Shown here: positions 25,094 to 31,706 of the stretch, piece after piece
How positions within the stretch are numbered: position 1 is the stretch's first letter
Layout of the letters: each line of letters opens with the position of its first letter
Assembly: GCF_008831045.1 (NCBI RefSeq)
Contig: NZ_WAJS01000026.1
Coordinates: 1 to 41,849, forward strand
Direction: 5' to 3'
DNA length: 41,849 bases
DNA from: Adlercreutzia muris
GTDB lineage: Bacteria > Actinomycetota > Coriobacteriia > Coriobacteriales > Eggerthellaceae
Translations under genes and position numbers: made by a program
The notes under the pieces: generated by a model
The model's input: only the letters and a program-made list of their open reading frames with translations
Told to the model about the DNA's origin: nothing
The model's database searches: none

Positions 25094-25122
25094 AGTCGCA
25101 CACTACGCATAAGGAGCACCCC

Positions 25123-26430
25123 ATGACCGAATATCAATCTGTTATCCAAAAGGGCCCCGCGACCATAGCCGAACAGCGCCGGGAGCGGGCCGTCATCGTG
25201 GGCGTCGACCGTCCGGGGCTCGAATGGCCCTTGGAATCGTCGTTGGCCGAACTTGATCGCTTGGCCGACACCGCCGGAGCCGACGTGGTGGCCTCCACCA
25301 CCCAGCGCCTCGATGCCCCGAACCCCCGCACCTTCGTAGGCTCGGGCAAGGCCGTTGAAATCGCCGATCTCGCCCGAAGCTGCGAGGCGGATCTCGTCAT
25401 CTTCGACGATGAGCTGACCCCCTCTCAGCAGGCGAACCTCGAGAAGATCATGGACAAGTCAGTGAAGGTCATCGATCGCACGGCCCTCATTTTGGACATC
25501 TTCGCCCTGCACGCCACCTCCAAGGAAGGTCGCCTCCAGGTGCGGCTCGCCCAGAACCAGTACCTCTATCCGCGCCTACGCGGCATGTGGGCGCACCTGG
25601 CCTCGAACCGCATGGGCGGCGGCGTGGGATCCCGCTTCGGCGAGGGCGAGAGCCAGCTGGAAGTGGATCGCCGCATGGTGCGCAAGCGCATCACCTCCAT
25701 CCGCCGCGAACTGGCCCATCTTTCCGAGGTGCGCTCGCTGCAGCGGGAGAACCGCTACGGCAGCGGTATGTTCAAGGTGTCCCTAGCCGGCTACACCAAC
25801 GCGGGGAAGAGCTCTCTCATCAACCGGCTCACCGGTGCCGCCGTGCTCAGCTACGATAAGCTCTTCGCCACCTTGGATTCCACGACCCGCAAGTTCGCCC
25901 TGCCCGAGGGTCGCGAGGTTACCGTTACCGACACCGTCGGCTTCATCCAGAAGCTGCCCACCACCCTGGTGGAGGCCTTCAGATCGACGCTCGACGAGAT
26001 CACCGGCGCCGATCTGATCCTCCATGTGATTGATGCCTCCTCTCCGGAGTTCGAGGGGCAGATCGATGCCGTCTGCGAGGTGCTCGATCAGATCGGTGCC
26101 GAGTCCATTGCCGCCATCGAGGTGTTCAACAAATGCGACCTGCTCGATGCGGAGACCTTGGCCGGGCTGCGCCGTCGCTTCCCCCACGCTCAGTTCGTCT
26201 CGGCTCGCACCGGCGAGGGCATCGACGGCCTCGTGACCGCCCTGGCCACGGCCGCCTCGGCCGCCGATGCCAAGCTCGATGTGGTGATTCCCTACCAGCG
26301 CGGCGACTTGGTATCGCTTGCCCACGAGCGGTGCCACATCATATCGGAGTCTCACGAGGCCGACGGCACCCATATCCAAATGCTCGCCGCCCCGGCCTTC
26401 GCTGCCGCTTTTCGGGAGTTTTCCGCATAG
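25123..26430 (+). CDS. hflX: GTPase HflX
   Basis: HflX is a ribosome-associated GTPase that splits or rescues stalled 70S ribosomes, and some homologues give resistance to macrolides and lincosamides. The 435-residue protein has the HflX N-terminal domain (NPRTFVGSGKAVEI; RLAQNQYLYPRLRGMW; GVGSRFGEGESQLEVDRR), G1 GYTNAGKS at 223-230, G3 DTVGFIQKLP and G4 NKCD. AAGGAG lies 8-13 bases before ATG 25123. It has its own promoter and a leader with a short ORF and a terminator, so expression may be attenuated. Confidence 0.96.
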   Translation: MTEYQSVIQKGPATIAEQRRERAVIVGVDRPGLEWPLESSLAELDRLADTAGADVVASTTQRLDAPNPRTFVGSGKAVEIADLARSCEADLVIFDDELTPSQQANLEKIMDKSVKVIDRTALILDIFALHATSKEGRLQVRLAQNQYLYPRLRGMWAHLASNRMGGGVGSRFGEGESQLEVDRRMVRKRITSIRRELAHLSEVRSLQRENRYGSGMFKVSLAGYTNAGKSSLINRLTGAAVLSYDKLFATLDSTTRKFALPEGREVTVTDTVGFIQKLPTTLVEAFRSTLDEITGADLILHVIDASSPEFEGQIDAVCEVLDQIGAESIAAIEVFNKCDLLDAETLAGLRRRFPHAQFVSARTGEGIDGLVTALATAASAADAKLDVVIPYQRGDLVSLAHERCHIISESHEADGTHIQMLAAPAFAAAFREFSA

Positions 26431-26486
26431 CGACTGGCTGAAACCGGGCTTGGAGCGTCACCGCCTGCGAAGCACCCCTTTTGCGA

Positions 26487-26516
26487 GAGGGCCATGGAAT
26501 CACGTCCATGGCCCTC
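26487..26516. terminator. Perfect 12-bp hairpin between convergent hflX and lexA
   Basis: GAGGGCCATGGA (26487-26498) pairs with TCCATGGCCCTC (26505-26516) around a 6-base loop. Neither side has a T-tract, but its placement in the convergent intergenic region suggests transcription-end or RNA 3'-end function for one or both genes. Confidence 0.5.
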
Positions 26517-26564
26517 GCTGCATGCTATCGATTCTGTTGAGCGCGAAACCGCTCGGCACTGCCT

Positions 26565-27203
26565 CTAGAGACGGCGGAACACGGCCACTACCTTGCCCGC
26601 GATAGAGCAATCGCTCACGATAATGGGCTCCATAGAGGAGTTCTCAGGCTGAAGACGGATGTGGTCGGCCTCCTTGTAGAAGCGCTTCACCGTAGCCCCG
26701 TCGTCCACAATGGCCACGACGATATCGCCGTTGTTCGCCACGGACTGCTCCTTGACCACGACGTAATCGCCGTCGTTAATGCCGATCTCTACCATGGACT
26801 CGCCCCGCACGGACAGCATGAAGGATGCGGCGTCACCCACGATGTCCGTGGGCAGTGTGATGGTGTCGGTGATGTTCTCCTGGGCCAAAATGGGGCAGCC
26901 GGCTGCTACATCGCCCACCAGGGGTACGTTGACGAGATTGCTGTAGCTACCCGCCACGCTGACGGCAGGAGAGGGCATGTCGTCGATCGGATAAGTGAGG
27001 GCGATGGAGCGGGACTTGAGCGGATCCCGCTTGATATAGCCCTTATCTTCCAGGGCTTTCAGGTGCACGTGAACGGTGGAAGGGGAGGACAGGCCGAGGG
27101 TCTGGCATACTTCCCTCACCGTAGGGCCATAGCCCTTCTCCCGTATGCACGCCTCGATGCAGTCAAGAACCGCCTGTTGCCGCCTGGTTACTTTCTGGGT
27201 CAT
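26565..27203 (-). CDS. lexA: SOS repressor LexA
   Basis: LexA represses DNA-damage genes and cleaves itself when RecA filaments form. The 212-residue protein has an N-terminal winged helix (residues 1-~68; VREVCQTLGLSSPSTVHVHLKAL) and a C-terminal S24 peptidase-like domain with the cleavage bond Ala101-Gly102, nucleophile Ser136 (GESM) and Lys173 (TVKRF). AAAGGA lies just upstream of the ATG on the - strand. The promoter is back to back with that of the small peptide gene at 27319, with LexA-type boxes between them. Autoregulation is therefore very likely. Confidence 0.98.
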   Translation of the reverse strand: MTQKVTRRQQAVLDCIEACIREKGYGPTVREVCQTLGLSSPSTVHVHLKALEDKGYIKRDPLKSRSIALTYPIDDMPSPAVSVAGSYSNLVNVPLVGDVAAGCPILAQENITDTITLPTDIVGDAASFMLSVRGESMVEIGINDGDYVVVKEQSVANNGDIVVAIVDDGATVKRFYKEADHIRLQPENSSMEPIIVSDCSIAGKVVAVFRRL

Positions 27204-27224
27204 GCTGCATCCTTTCTATAAGGC

Positions 27225-27237
27225 GTACATTTGTTTG
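27225..27237 (-). promoter_or_regulatory. Degenerate third LexA-like site in the lexA leader
   Basis: On the - strand this reads CAAACAAATGTAC, differing from CGAAC-N4-GTTC at two positions. It lies between the lexA promoter and the ribosome site. Confidence 0.3.
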
Positions 27238-27246
27238 AAAAATCTG

Positions 27247-27275
27247 TTGACATGAACTTTTGTTCGTTCTATTAT
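27247..27275 (+). promoter_or_regulatory. Near-consensus promoter of the small peptide gene
   Basis: A perfect TTGACA (27247-27252) and TATTAT (27270-27275) have a 17-base spacer. A LexA box fills the spacer. The predicted start of transcription near 27282 falls in the second box. Confidence 0.8.
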
Positions 27276-27294
27276 AACTGCGAACAAAGGTTCT
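27253..27294. promoter_or_regulatory. Two LexA (SOS) boxes between lexA and the small peptide gene
   Basis: TGAACTTTTGTTCG (27253-27266) and CGAACAAAGGTTCT (27281-27294) each contain the full dyad GAAC-N4-GTTC. Their centres are 28 bases apart. One lies in the spacer of each promoter. Both share the CGAACAA core with the sites before recA. Confidence 0.88.
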
Positions 27295-27300
27295 ACGCAA
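27271..27300 (-). promoter_or_regulatory. Promoter of lexA, back to back with the peptide promoter
   Basis: On the - strand, TTGCGT (27300-27295) and a perfect TATAAT (27276-27271) are separated by 18 bases. The second LexA box (27281-27294) fills this spacer. Its -10 box overlaps the -10 box of the opposite promoter, so the two polymerases should exclude each other. Confidence 0.75.
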
Positions 27301-27318
27301 GAGGTCAGGAGAGAAAAA

Positions 27319-27390
27319 ATGAGCCGATTTGAATTTCCCATCGCCTTCGCCCTCAGTACCGTCGTCTCCTTCGTTATGCTCTTTGCCTGA
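27319..27390 (+). CDS. 23-residue hydrophobic membrane peptide, predicted SOS-induced, divergent from lexA
   Basis: This ORF runs ATG 27319 to TGA 27390. AGGAG at 27307-27311 sits 7 bases before the ATG, an ideal ribosome site. The peptide starts MSRFEF and from residue 7 is almost wholly non-polar (PIAFALSTVV, then a final SFVMLFA), enough for one membrane helix with a short positively charged start. It has a near-consensus promoter with a LexA box in the spacer and another at the transcription start. It occupies the lexA-divergent position held by the SOS division inhibitors YneA (Bacillus), ChiZ (Mycobacterium) and DivS (Corynebacterium). SidA of Caulobacter and TisB of E. coli are other tiny SOS membrane peptides. 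I recognise no homologue; a division-inhibitor or toxin-like role is inference. Its codons overlap no other credible gene. Confidence 0.7.
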   Translation: MSRFEFPIAFALSTVVSFVMLFA

Positions 27391-27569
27391 GGAAAGCGGC
27401 CTTGCGAACCACGCTCGCGCCGCCGAGCGGATGTTCAGAGAGGTGCCGCTGTTGAGCGCAGAACTCGGAAAGCCGCCGACGTATCACGATGGTAGCAAAG
27501 TCTTGAAGATGCTGGAAGCAGGCGGTGCTTGGGGTATCATGGGTAACCAACTCATTGTTAGGAGAACCC

Positions 27570-28016
27570 ATGCGCTGTCCTTCCTGCGGATATCCCGAAT
27601 CGAAAGTCGTCGATTCCCGCTCTGCCGACGAGGGGGCATCTATTCGCCGACGCCGCGAATGCCTGGAATGCGGCACTCGCTTCACCACCTACGAGCGGTT
27701 GGCCGAAAACCCCATCCTCGTCATCAAGGCCGACGGCTCATCCGAGGTGTTCAATCGAGAGAAGCTCATGCGCGGCCTGCTCATCGCCTGCGCCAAGCGA
27801 CCCATCACTCCGGAGAAGATCGACCACCTCATCGCGAGCATCGAGTCGGAGCTGCGCTCCACCCAGCGCACGGAAATCAAGTCGAAGGATCTCGGCGATA
27901 TGGCCCTCGCGCGACTGGCGAAGCTCGATGATGTGGCCTACATTCGCTTTGCCAGCGTATACAAGGATTTCCAGAGCGTGGAGGAGTTCTCCTCGGCCCT
28001 GGGAGAGCTCGGATAG
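27570..28016 (+). CDS. nrdR: Transcriptional repressor NrdR
   Basis: NrdR represses ribonucleotide reductase genes when dATP binds its ATP cone. The 148-residue protein has the zinc ribbon Cys3-x2-Cys6 and Cys31-x2-Cys34 with SKVVDSR and RRRRECLECGTRFTTYER, then the ATP-cone domain (VIKADGSSEVFNREKLMRGL). TTAGGAG lies just before ATG 27570. The 179-base gap from the small SOS peptide gene contains no intrinsic terminator and no convincing promoter (TATCAT at 27535-27540 lacks a -35), so read-through from the LexA-controlled promoter is possible. Confidence 0.97.
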   Translation: MRCPSCGYPESKVVDSRSADEGASIRRRRECLECGTRFTTYERLAENPILVIKADGSSEVFNREKLMRGLLIACAKRPITPEKIDHLIASIESELRSTQRTEIKSKDLGDMALARLAKLDDVAYIRFASVYKDFQSVEEFSSALGELG

Positions 28017-28027
28017 GGGGGTGCGCT

Positions 28028-28462
28028 ATGGATGTGAGCATCACTGTTCTCGATGAGGAGCTGCCTGCGCCCCAGTACGCCCATCCTGGAGATGCGGGAC
28101 TTGACCTCCGGGCCGCCGTAGCCGGCACATTGAATCCTTTCGAGCGCATGACGGTGCCGTGCGGCTTCGCCATGGCCATTCCCGACGGGTACGCCGGGCT
28201 CGTTATTCCGCGCAGCGGTCTTGCATCCCGCCATGGCGTCTCCGTCGTGAACGGACCGGGACTGGTAGATAGCGGCTACCGAGGCGAGATCATGGTTGTA
28301 CTCGTCAATCTCGATCCCCAGGAGCCGTTTTCCTTCGAGAGGGGCGATCGCATCGCGCAGATGATGATCGTAGCCACCCCTTCGGTTACTTTACATAACA
28401 CTGATCAGCTTCCCGCCAGTGTCCGCGGAGCCCAGGGCTTCGGCAGCAGCGGCGTCAGCTAG
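28028..28462 (+). CDS. dut: dUTP diphosphatase
   Basis: Dut hydrolyses dUTP to dUMP, preventing uracil incorporation and feeding dTMP synthesis. The 144-residue trimeric-type enzyme shows all five motifs in order: HPGDAGLDLRA, PRSGLASRHG, GPGLVDSGYRGE, ERGDRIAQM and the C-terminal RGAQGFGSSG. A G-rich ribosome site precedes ATG 28028, 11 bases after nrdR. The pairing with nrdR makes functional sense, since both act on the dNTP pool. Confidence 0.97.
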   Translation: MDVSITVLDEELPAPQYAHPGDAGLDLRAAVAGTLNPFERMTVPCGFAMAIPDGYAGLVIPRSGLASRHGVSVVNGPGLVDSGYRGEIMVVLVNLDPQEPFSFERGDRIAQMMIVATPSVTLHNTDQLPASVRGAQGFGSSGVS

Positions 28463-28474
28463 AATCGAGGCCCC

Positions 28475-29023
28475 ATGGATCAATTCCCCCAGAAGCCCGA
28501 GGATACCTCGGCACCCAGCGAATCGCCGCAGAGGCCGGAGCCCTCACGCTCAGACGACCCGTCGACCCAGGGGCAGCGGCCCATTCTGCCCTCCGTTGAC
28601 CCCCAGACCATAGAATCTGGGGGAAGCGCCCAGGCCGCCGTAGCCGACTACGAGCTCAAGTCGGCGCGAACCCTCGCTACCGTGGCCACGGTAGCCGGTC
28701 CCATATCCTTCATTATCGGGGGCGTCGCCCTGAGCGCCGTGGCTCTCGTTTGCGCCATCATCGCCTTCGTCAAAATTCGCAGCGTCCTCGATGACGTGGC
28801 ACCAGCCAAGCGGCCCTATGCCCGAGCGCTCAGGCAAACCGCCCTCATGGGCATCGGCATCGGCGCGGTGGCCCTCATACTCAACGGCGTCAGCGTCGCC
28901 ATGATGCTGCCCGTACTCATGGAGGCCATGCAGACCGGCGACTACAGCGCCATCCTCGGCGACGCCGCGAGCAGCCTGTCGCCGACGAGCCCCTCTGAGG
29001 GCGGCGGCAACGCCTGGGGCTAA
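28475..29023 (+). CDS. Small membrane protein with two predicted helices, unknown function
   Basis: The 182-residue protein starts with ~60 disordered residues rich in Pro, Ser, Glu and Gln. Two hydrophobic segments follow at about residues 72-100 (VAGPISFIIGGVALSAVALV) and 123-150 (TALMGIGIGAVALILNG), with a basic loop between (DDVAPAKRPYARALRQ) and a Gly/Ser-rich tail. This resembles DUF4190-type small membrane proteins. It starts 12 bases after dut with a weak ribosome site. No catalytic motif is visible and I assign no function. Confidence 0.75.
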   Translation: MDQFPQKPEDTSAPSESPQRPEPSRSDDPSTQGQRPILPSVDPQTIESGGSAQAAVADYELKSARTLATVATVAGPISFIIGGVALSAVALVCAIIAFVKIRSVLDDVAPAKRPYARALRQTALMGIGIGAVALILNGVSVAMMLPVLMEAMQTGDYSAILGDAASSLSPTSPSEGGGNAWG

Positions 29024-29079
29024 AAGCCGCAACGATCTTCCACCCGTCAATCCCTCATTCTCTCTGAAAGGCTGATAAT

Positions 29080-29676
29080 ATGGATTATGTAAAGTCGAAA
29101 TCCTTTACCCTTGCCCATGGAATTCTCGTTCTATTGGTGGCCATCACGATGATCGCGGCTGCCTGCTCGCTCTCAGGTTGCCTGGGCAGCCCGAGCGACG
29201 AGGACGCCATCCGCGCGAAGCTCACTTCGGAACTCGACAGCATCAAGAACCTCGACGACTCCTTTGTCGACGAATTCTCCGAGAGCATCAACATGAGCCA
29301 GCTGTCGGTCTACGGCATCGACGGCGTGGCCTTCATGAAGTCCTACCTCGACGGCTTCGACTACGCCATCGATTCCATCACCGTGGACGGCGACCGGGCC
29401 ACCGCGCAGATCACCATCACCTGCAAGAGTTACACGGGCTATCAGGGCGCCCTCCAAAACGCCGTGACCGACATCACTGCGAATCCCGATGAGATCGCTG
29501 CCTTATCGAGCGATGAGATCAACCAGCGCATCGGCGAGATCGTCATCGGCTCTCTCGACGGCGTGGAACTGGCGGCCACCGAGCCGGTCACCATCACCTA
29601 CACCAAGGTGGACGGCCAGTGGGAGCCGGCATCGTCGACATCCGGGGACATCGCGGCAGCGCTCATGACCAACTAG
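29080..29676 (+). CDS. Predicted lipoprotein, unknown function
   Basis: The 198-residue product has a signal peptide and the lipobox L31-S-G-C34, so it should be lipidated on the outer face of the membrane. The mature part starts GSPSDEDAIRAKLTSEL, then a helical segment, and a domain alternating acidic helices and beta strands (ITVDGDRATAQITIT; ATEPVTITYTKVDGQWEP). The last strand pair resembles DUF4878/DUF5105-type lipoprotein domains that end in V-x-G-x-W. AAAGG lies upstream of ATG 29080. It follows the two-helix membrane protein by 56 bases and may be cotranscribed. No specific function can be assigned. Confidence 0.82.
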   Translation: MDYVKSKSFTLAHGILVLLVAITMIAAACSLSGCLGSPSDEDAIRAKLTSELDSIKNLDDSFVDEFSESINMSQLSVYGIDGVAFMKSYLDGFDYAIDSITVDGDRATAQITITCKSYTGYQGALQNAVTDITANPDEIAALSSDEINQRIGEIVIGSLDGVELAATEPVTITYTKVDGQWEPASSTSGDIAAALMTN

Positions 29677-29700
29677 GGCCATCAACCTTATATCTTCACG

Positions 29701-29730
29701 GAAGGCACCGCGTACCCGGTGCCTTCTTCT
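29701..29730 (+). terminator. Intrinsic terminator of the lipoprotein gene
   Basis: GAAGGCACCG (29701-29710) pairs perfectly with CGGTGCCTTC (29717-29726) around a 6-base loop, followed by TTCT. Confidence 0.85.
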
Positions 29731-29735
29731 ATAAT
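29730..29735 (+). promoter_or_regulatory. Possible -10 box of menA
   Basis: A perfect TATAAT lies at 29730-29735 directly after the terminator, 76 bases before menA. The -35 region would fall in the terminator stem and does not match the consensus. Confidence 0.45.
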
Positions 29736-29811
29736 AGCCCCACCGCGCATAATCAGCGAACAGGTCCGCCCCGCTGTGCGATCGGCAGACGGCCCGAACA
29801 AGAAAGCGAAC

Positions 29812-30741
29812 ATGAGTACGAAACAGCATTCCGACGATAGGGGAGCGTTCGCTCCTCTCTCCCCTGCCCTGATCTGGCAGCTTTCCGCCCCCCACACCTG
29901 GCCCGCGGCTATCATGCCCGTGCTCATCGCCTGCGCCTGCGCCCTCGCGACCACGGGCGCCGTCTCCCCTGCCATGGCCTGGCTGCTTTTGGTCATCTGC
30001 ATTCTCATGCAATCATCGGTGAATACGTTCAACGACTACTTCGACTACGTGAAGGGCGCCGACTCGGCCGACGACAACGTGGAGGTCACCGATGCCGTCC
30101 TCGTCTACAACCACGTGAACCCGCGCTCAGTGCTCGCCGCAGCCATCGCCCTGCTCACCGCGGCCTTCCTCCTCGGCATCATCGTCATCCTGGAGGCGGG
30201 TCTCACCCCGTTGGCCATCGCCCTGGTAGGGGCCGTCATCGTCGTTGCCTACTCGGGGGGCAAAACGCCCCTGTCCTATCTGCCCGTCGGCGAGGCCGTG
30301 AGCGGCATCGTCATGGGAGGTCTCATACCCCTGGCCTGCTACCAGGTGCTCACCGGCTCCCTCGACTTCCTCATGCTGCTGTGGGCCGCGCCCACCGTCA
30401 TCGGGGTGGGGCTCATCATGATGACCAACAACACCTGCGACATCGAGAAGGACATCGAGGCGAACCGCCGCACCCTCCCCGTCCTGCTGGGCCGCCCGCG
30501 CGCCCGGACAGCCTATCGCGGTCTCATGGTGCTCTGGATCGCGGCCATTCTCGCCATCGTGCCCATCTGGTTCCCGACGGGCATCGCCGTCCTGCCGTTC
30601 CTGCTGCTGGCCGCCTACCCGCTTCTGCGGGCCCTCTGGCTCAACCCCCTCGTTCCCGCCTCGCGCATCGGCGCCATGGGACAGATCGGCAGCGCGAACG
30701 TGGCACTGGGCGCCCTCTACGCCGCCGCCCTCCTGTTCTAG
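29812..30741 (+). CDS. menA: 1,4-dihydroxy-2-naphthoate prenyltransferase (MenA; UbiA family)
   Basis: MenA attaches the polyprenyl chain to dihydroxynaphthoate in the membrane, forming demethylmenaquinone for anaerobic respiration. The 309-residue protein has about eight or nine hydrophobic helices and both Asp-rich prenyl-diphosphate motifs: NDYFDYVKGAD after the second helix and DIEKDIEANRRTLP in the middle. N-D-Y-x-D near the N-terminus and the MenA-like opening (WQLSAPHTWPAAIMPVL) favour MenA over other UbiA members. ATG 29812 is chosen because the conserved N-terminus follows; its ribosome site is weak. It converges on gluQRS with a 2-base gap and no terminator between. Confidence 0.88.
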   Translation: MSTKQHSDDRGAFAPLSPALIWQLSAPHTWPAAIMPVLIACACALATTGAVSPAMAWLLLVICILMQSSVNTFNDYFDYVKGADSADDNVEVTDAVLVYNHVNPRSVLAAAIALLTAAFLLGIIVILEAGLTPLAIALVGAVIVVAYSGGKTPLSYLPVGEAVSGIVMGGLIPLACYQVLTGSLDFLMLLWAAPTVIGVGLIMMTNNTCDIEKDIEANRRTLPVLLGRPRARTAYRGLMVLWIAAILAIVPIWFPTGIAVLPFLLLAAYPLLRALWLNPLVPASRIGAMGQIGSANVALGALYAAALLF

Positions 30742-30743
30742 GC

Positions 30744-31691
30744 TCAGCGCCAGGGTATCTGCACCGGATCGGGAAACAGAGTCGGCAGCGCCCCGACGGA
30801 GAATTCTCCCAGCAGCTCCTCGGGCATGACGGGATCGGTCGTGGGTGCCAGCCCCGTGATGCCGGCGATGTGCCCGATCACCGCCGCAGGCGTGCCGAAG
30901 CGGGCGAGCAGCTCGTCCAAGGCCGCATCGCGATCCCGCTTCGAGAGGCGCCGGCCCCGGTCCCCCGTCACCAACGGCACATGGCCGTAGACGGGATGGG
31001 GCAATTCGAGCAGCTCCTGCAGGTACATCTGCTGGGGCGTGGAGCACAGCAGATCGACGCCCCGTACCACCGAGGTCACCCCCTGGGCTCCGTCGTCCAC
31101 CACCACGGCCAACTGATAGGCGAAGGCCCCGTCGGCGCGGCGCACGAGGAAGTCGCCGCAGTCGCAGGCCAGGTTCTGACGGTAATCCCCCTGCACGAGG
31201 TCGCGCAGGCCCAGGACGCGGTCGGGCACCGTGAGCCGCAGAGCCGGCGCGCGCCCGGCGGCCTCGCGCTCGGCCCGCTTTGCAGCCGGCAGGGCGCGGC
31301 ACGTCCCCGGGTACACCGGCTTCTCGCCGCGATGGGGCGCCGAGGCGGCATGCAGGTCGGCCCGGGTGCAATAGCAGGGGTACAGCAGATCCCGTGCGGC
31401 CAGGGTCTCCAGGGCCGCACGGTAGGCCTCGTCCCGATCATGCTGGAAATAGGGACCGCGATCCCAGAAGAGCCCGAGGCGCTCGAAGTCCCGCTGCACG
31501 TCGTCGATGAACGCGGGCTTGGAGCGCTCCCGATCGAGATCCTCCACCCGCAGTACCATCTGACCGCCCTGGGACCGCGCCACGAGCCAGGCCACGAGCG
31601 CCGCGAAGATGTTCCCCGCGTGCATGCGCCCCGTGGGCGACGGCGCGAAACGGCCGATGACGGGGATAGCGGGAACTTCAGGAGCATCCAT
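30744..31691 (-). CDS. gluQ: Glutamyl-queuosine tRNA(Asp) synthetase (GluQRS)
   Basis: This truncated glutamyl-tRNA-synthetase paralogue attaches glutamate to the queuosine of tRNA(Asp). The 315-residue protein keeps the Rossmann catalytic core with GRFAPSPTGRMHAGN (HIGH-type) and RRLSKRD (KMSKS-type), and zinc ligands in YPCYCTRAD and PGTC. It lacks the anticodon-binding domain, which separates it from GltX. ATG 31691 follows the paaK1 stop by 15 bases. It is the last gene of the long - strand operon and shares no obvious pathway with its neighbours. Confidence 0.93.
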   Translation of the reverse strand: MDAPEVPAIPVIGRFAPSPTGRMHAGNIFAALVAWLVARSQGGQMVLRVEDLDRERSKPAFIDDVQRDFERLGLFWDRGPYFQHDRDEAYRAALETLAARDLLYPCYCTRADLHAASAPHRGEKPVYPGTCRALPAAKRAEREAAGRAPALRLTVPDRVLGLRDLVQGDYRQNLACDCGDFLVRRADGAFAYQLAVVVDDGAQGVTSVVRGVDLLCSTPQQMYLQELLELPHPVYGHVPLVTGDRGRRLSKRDRDAALDELLARFGTPAAVIGHIAGITGLAPTTDPVMPEELLGEFSVGALPTLFPDPVQIPWR

Positions 31692-31706
31692 GGAAAGGCC
31701 CTTGGG

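Noticed and set aside
26487-26516. Hairpin after hflX as a standard bidirectional intrinsic terminator
   Set aside because: The stem is perfect, but neither strand has a T-tract; kept only as a low-confidence feature.
27329-27931. Open frame from TTG 27329 through the small peptide gene into nrdR
   Set aside because: No ribosome site at its start, no domain, and it overlaps nrdR in the wrong frame. The part in 27391-27569 has some protein-like stretches but no support.
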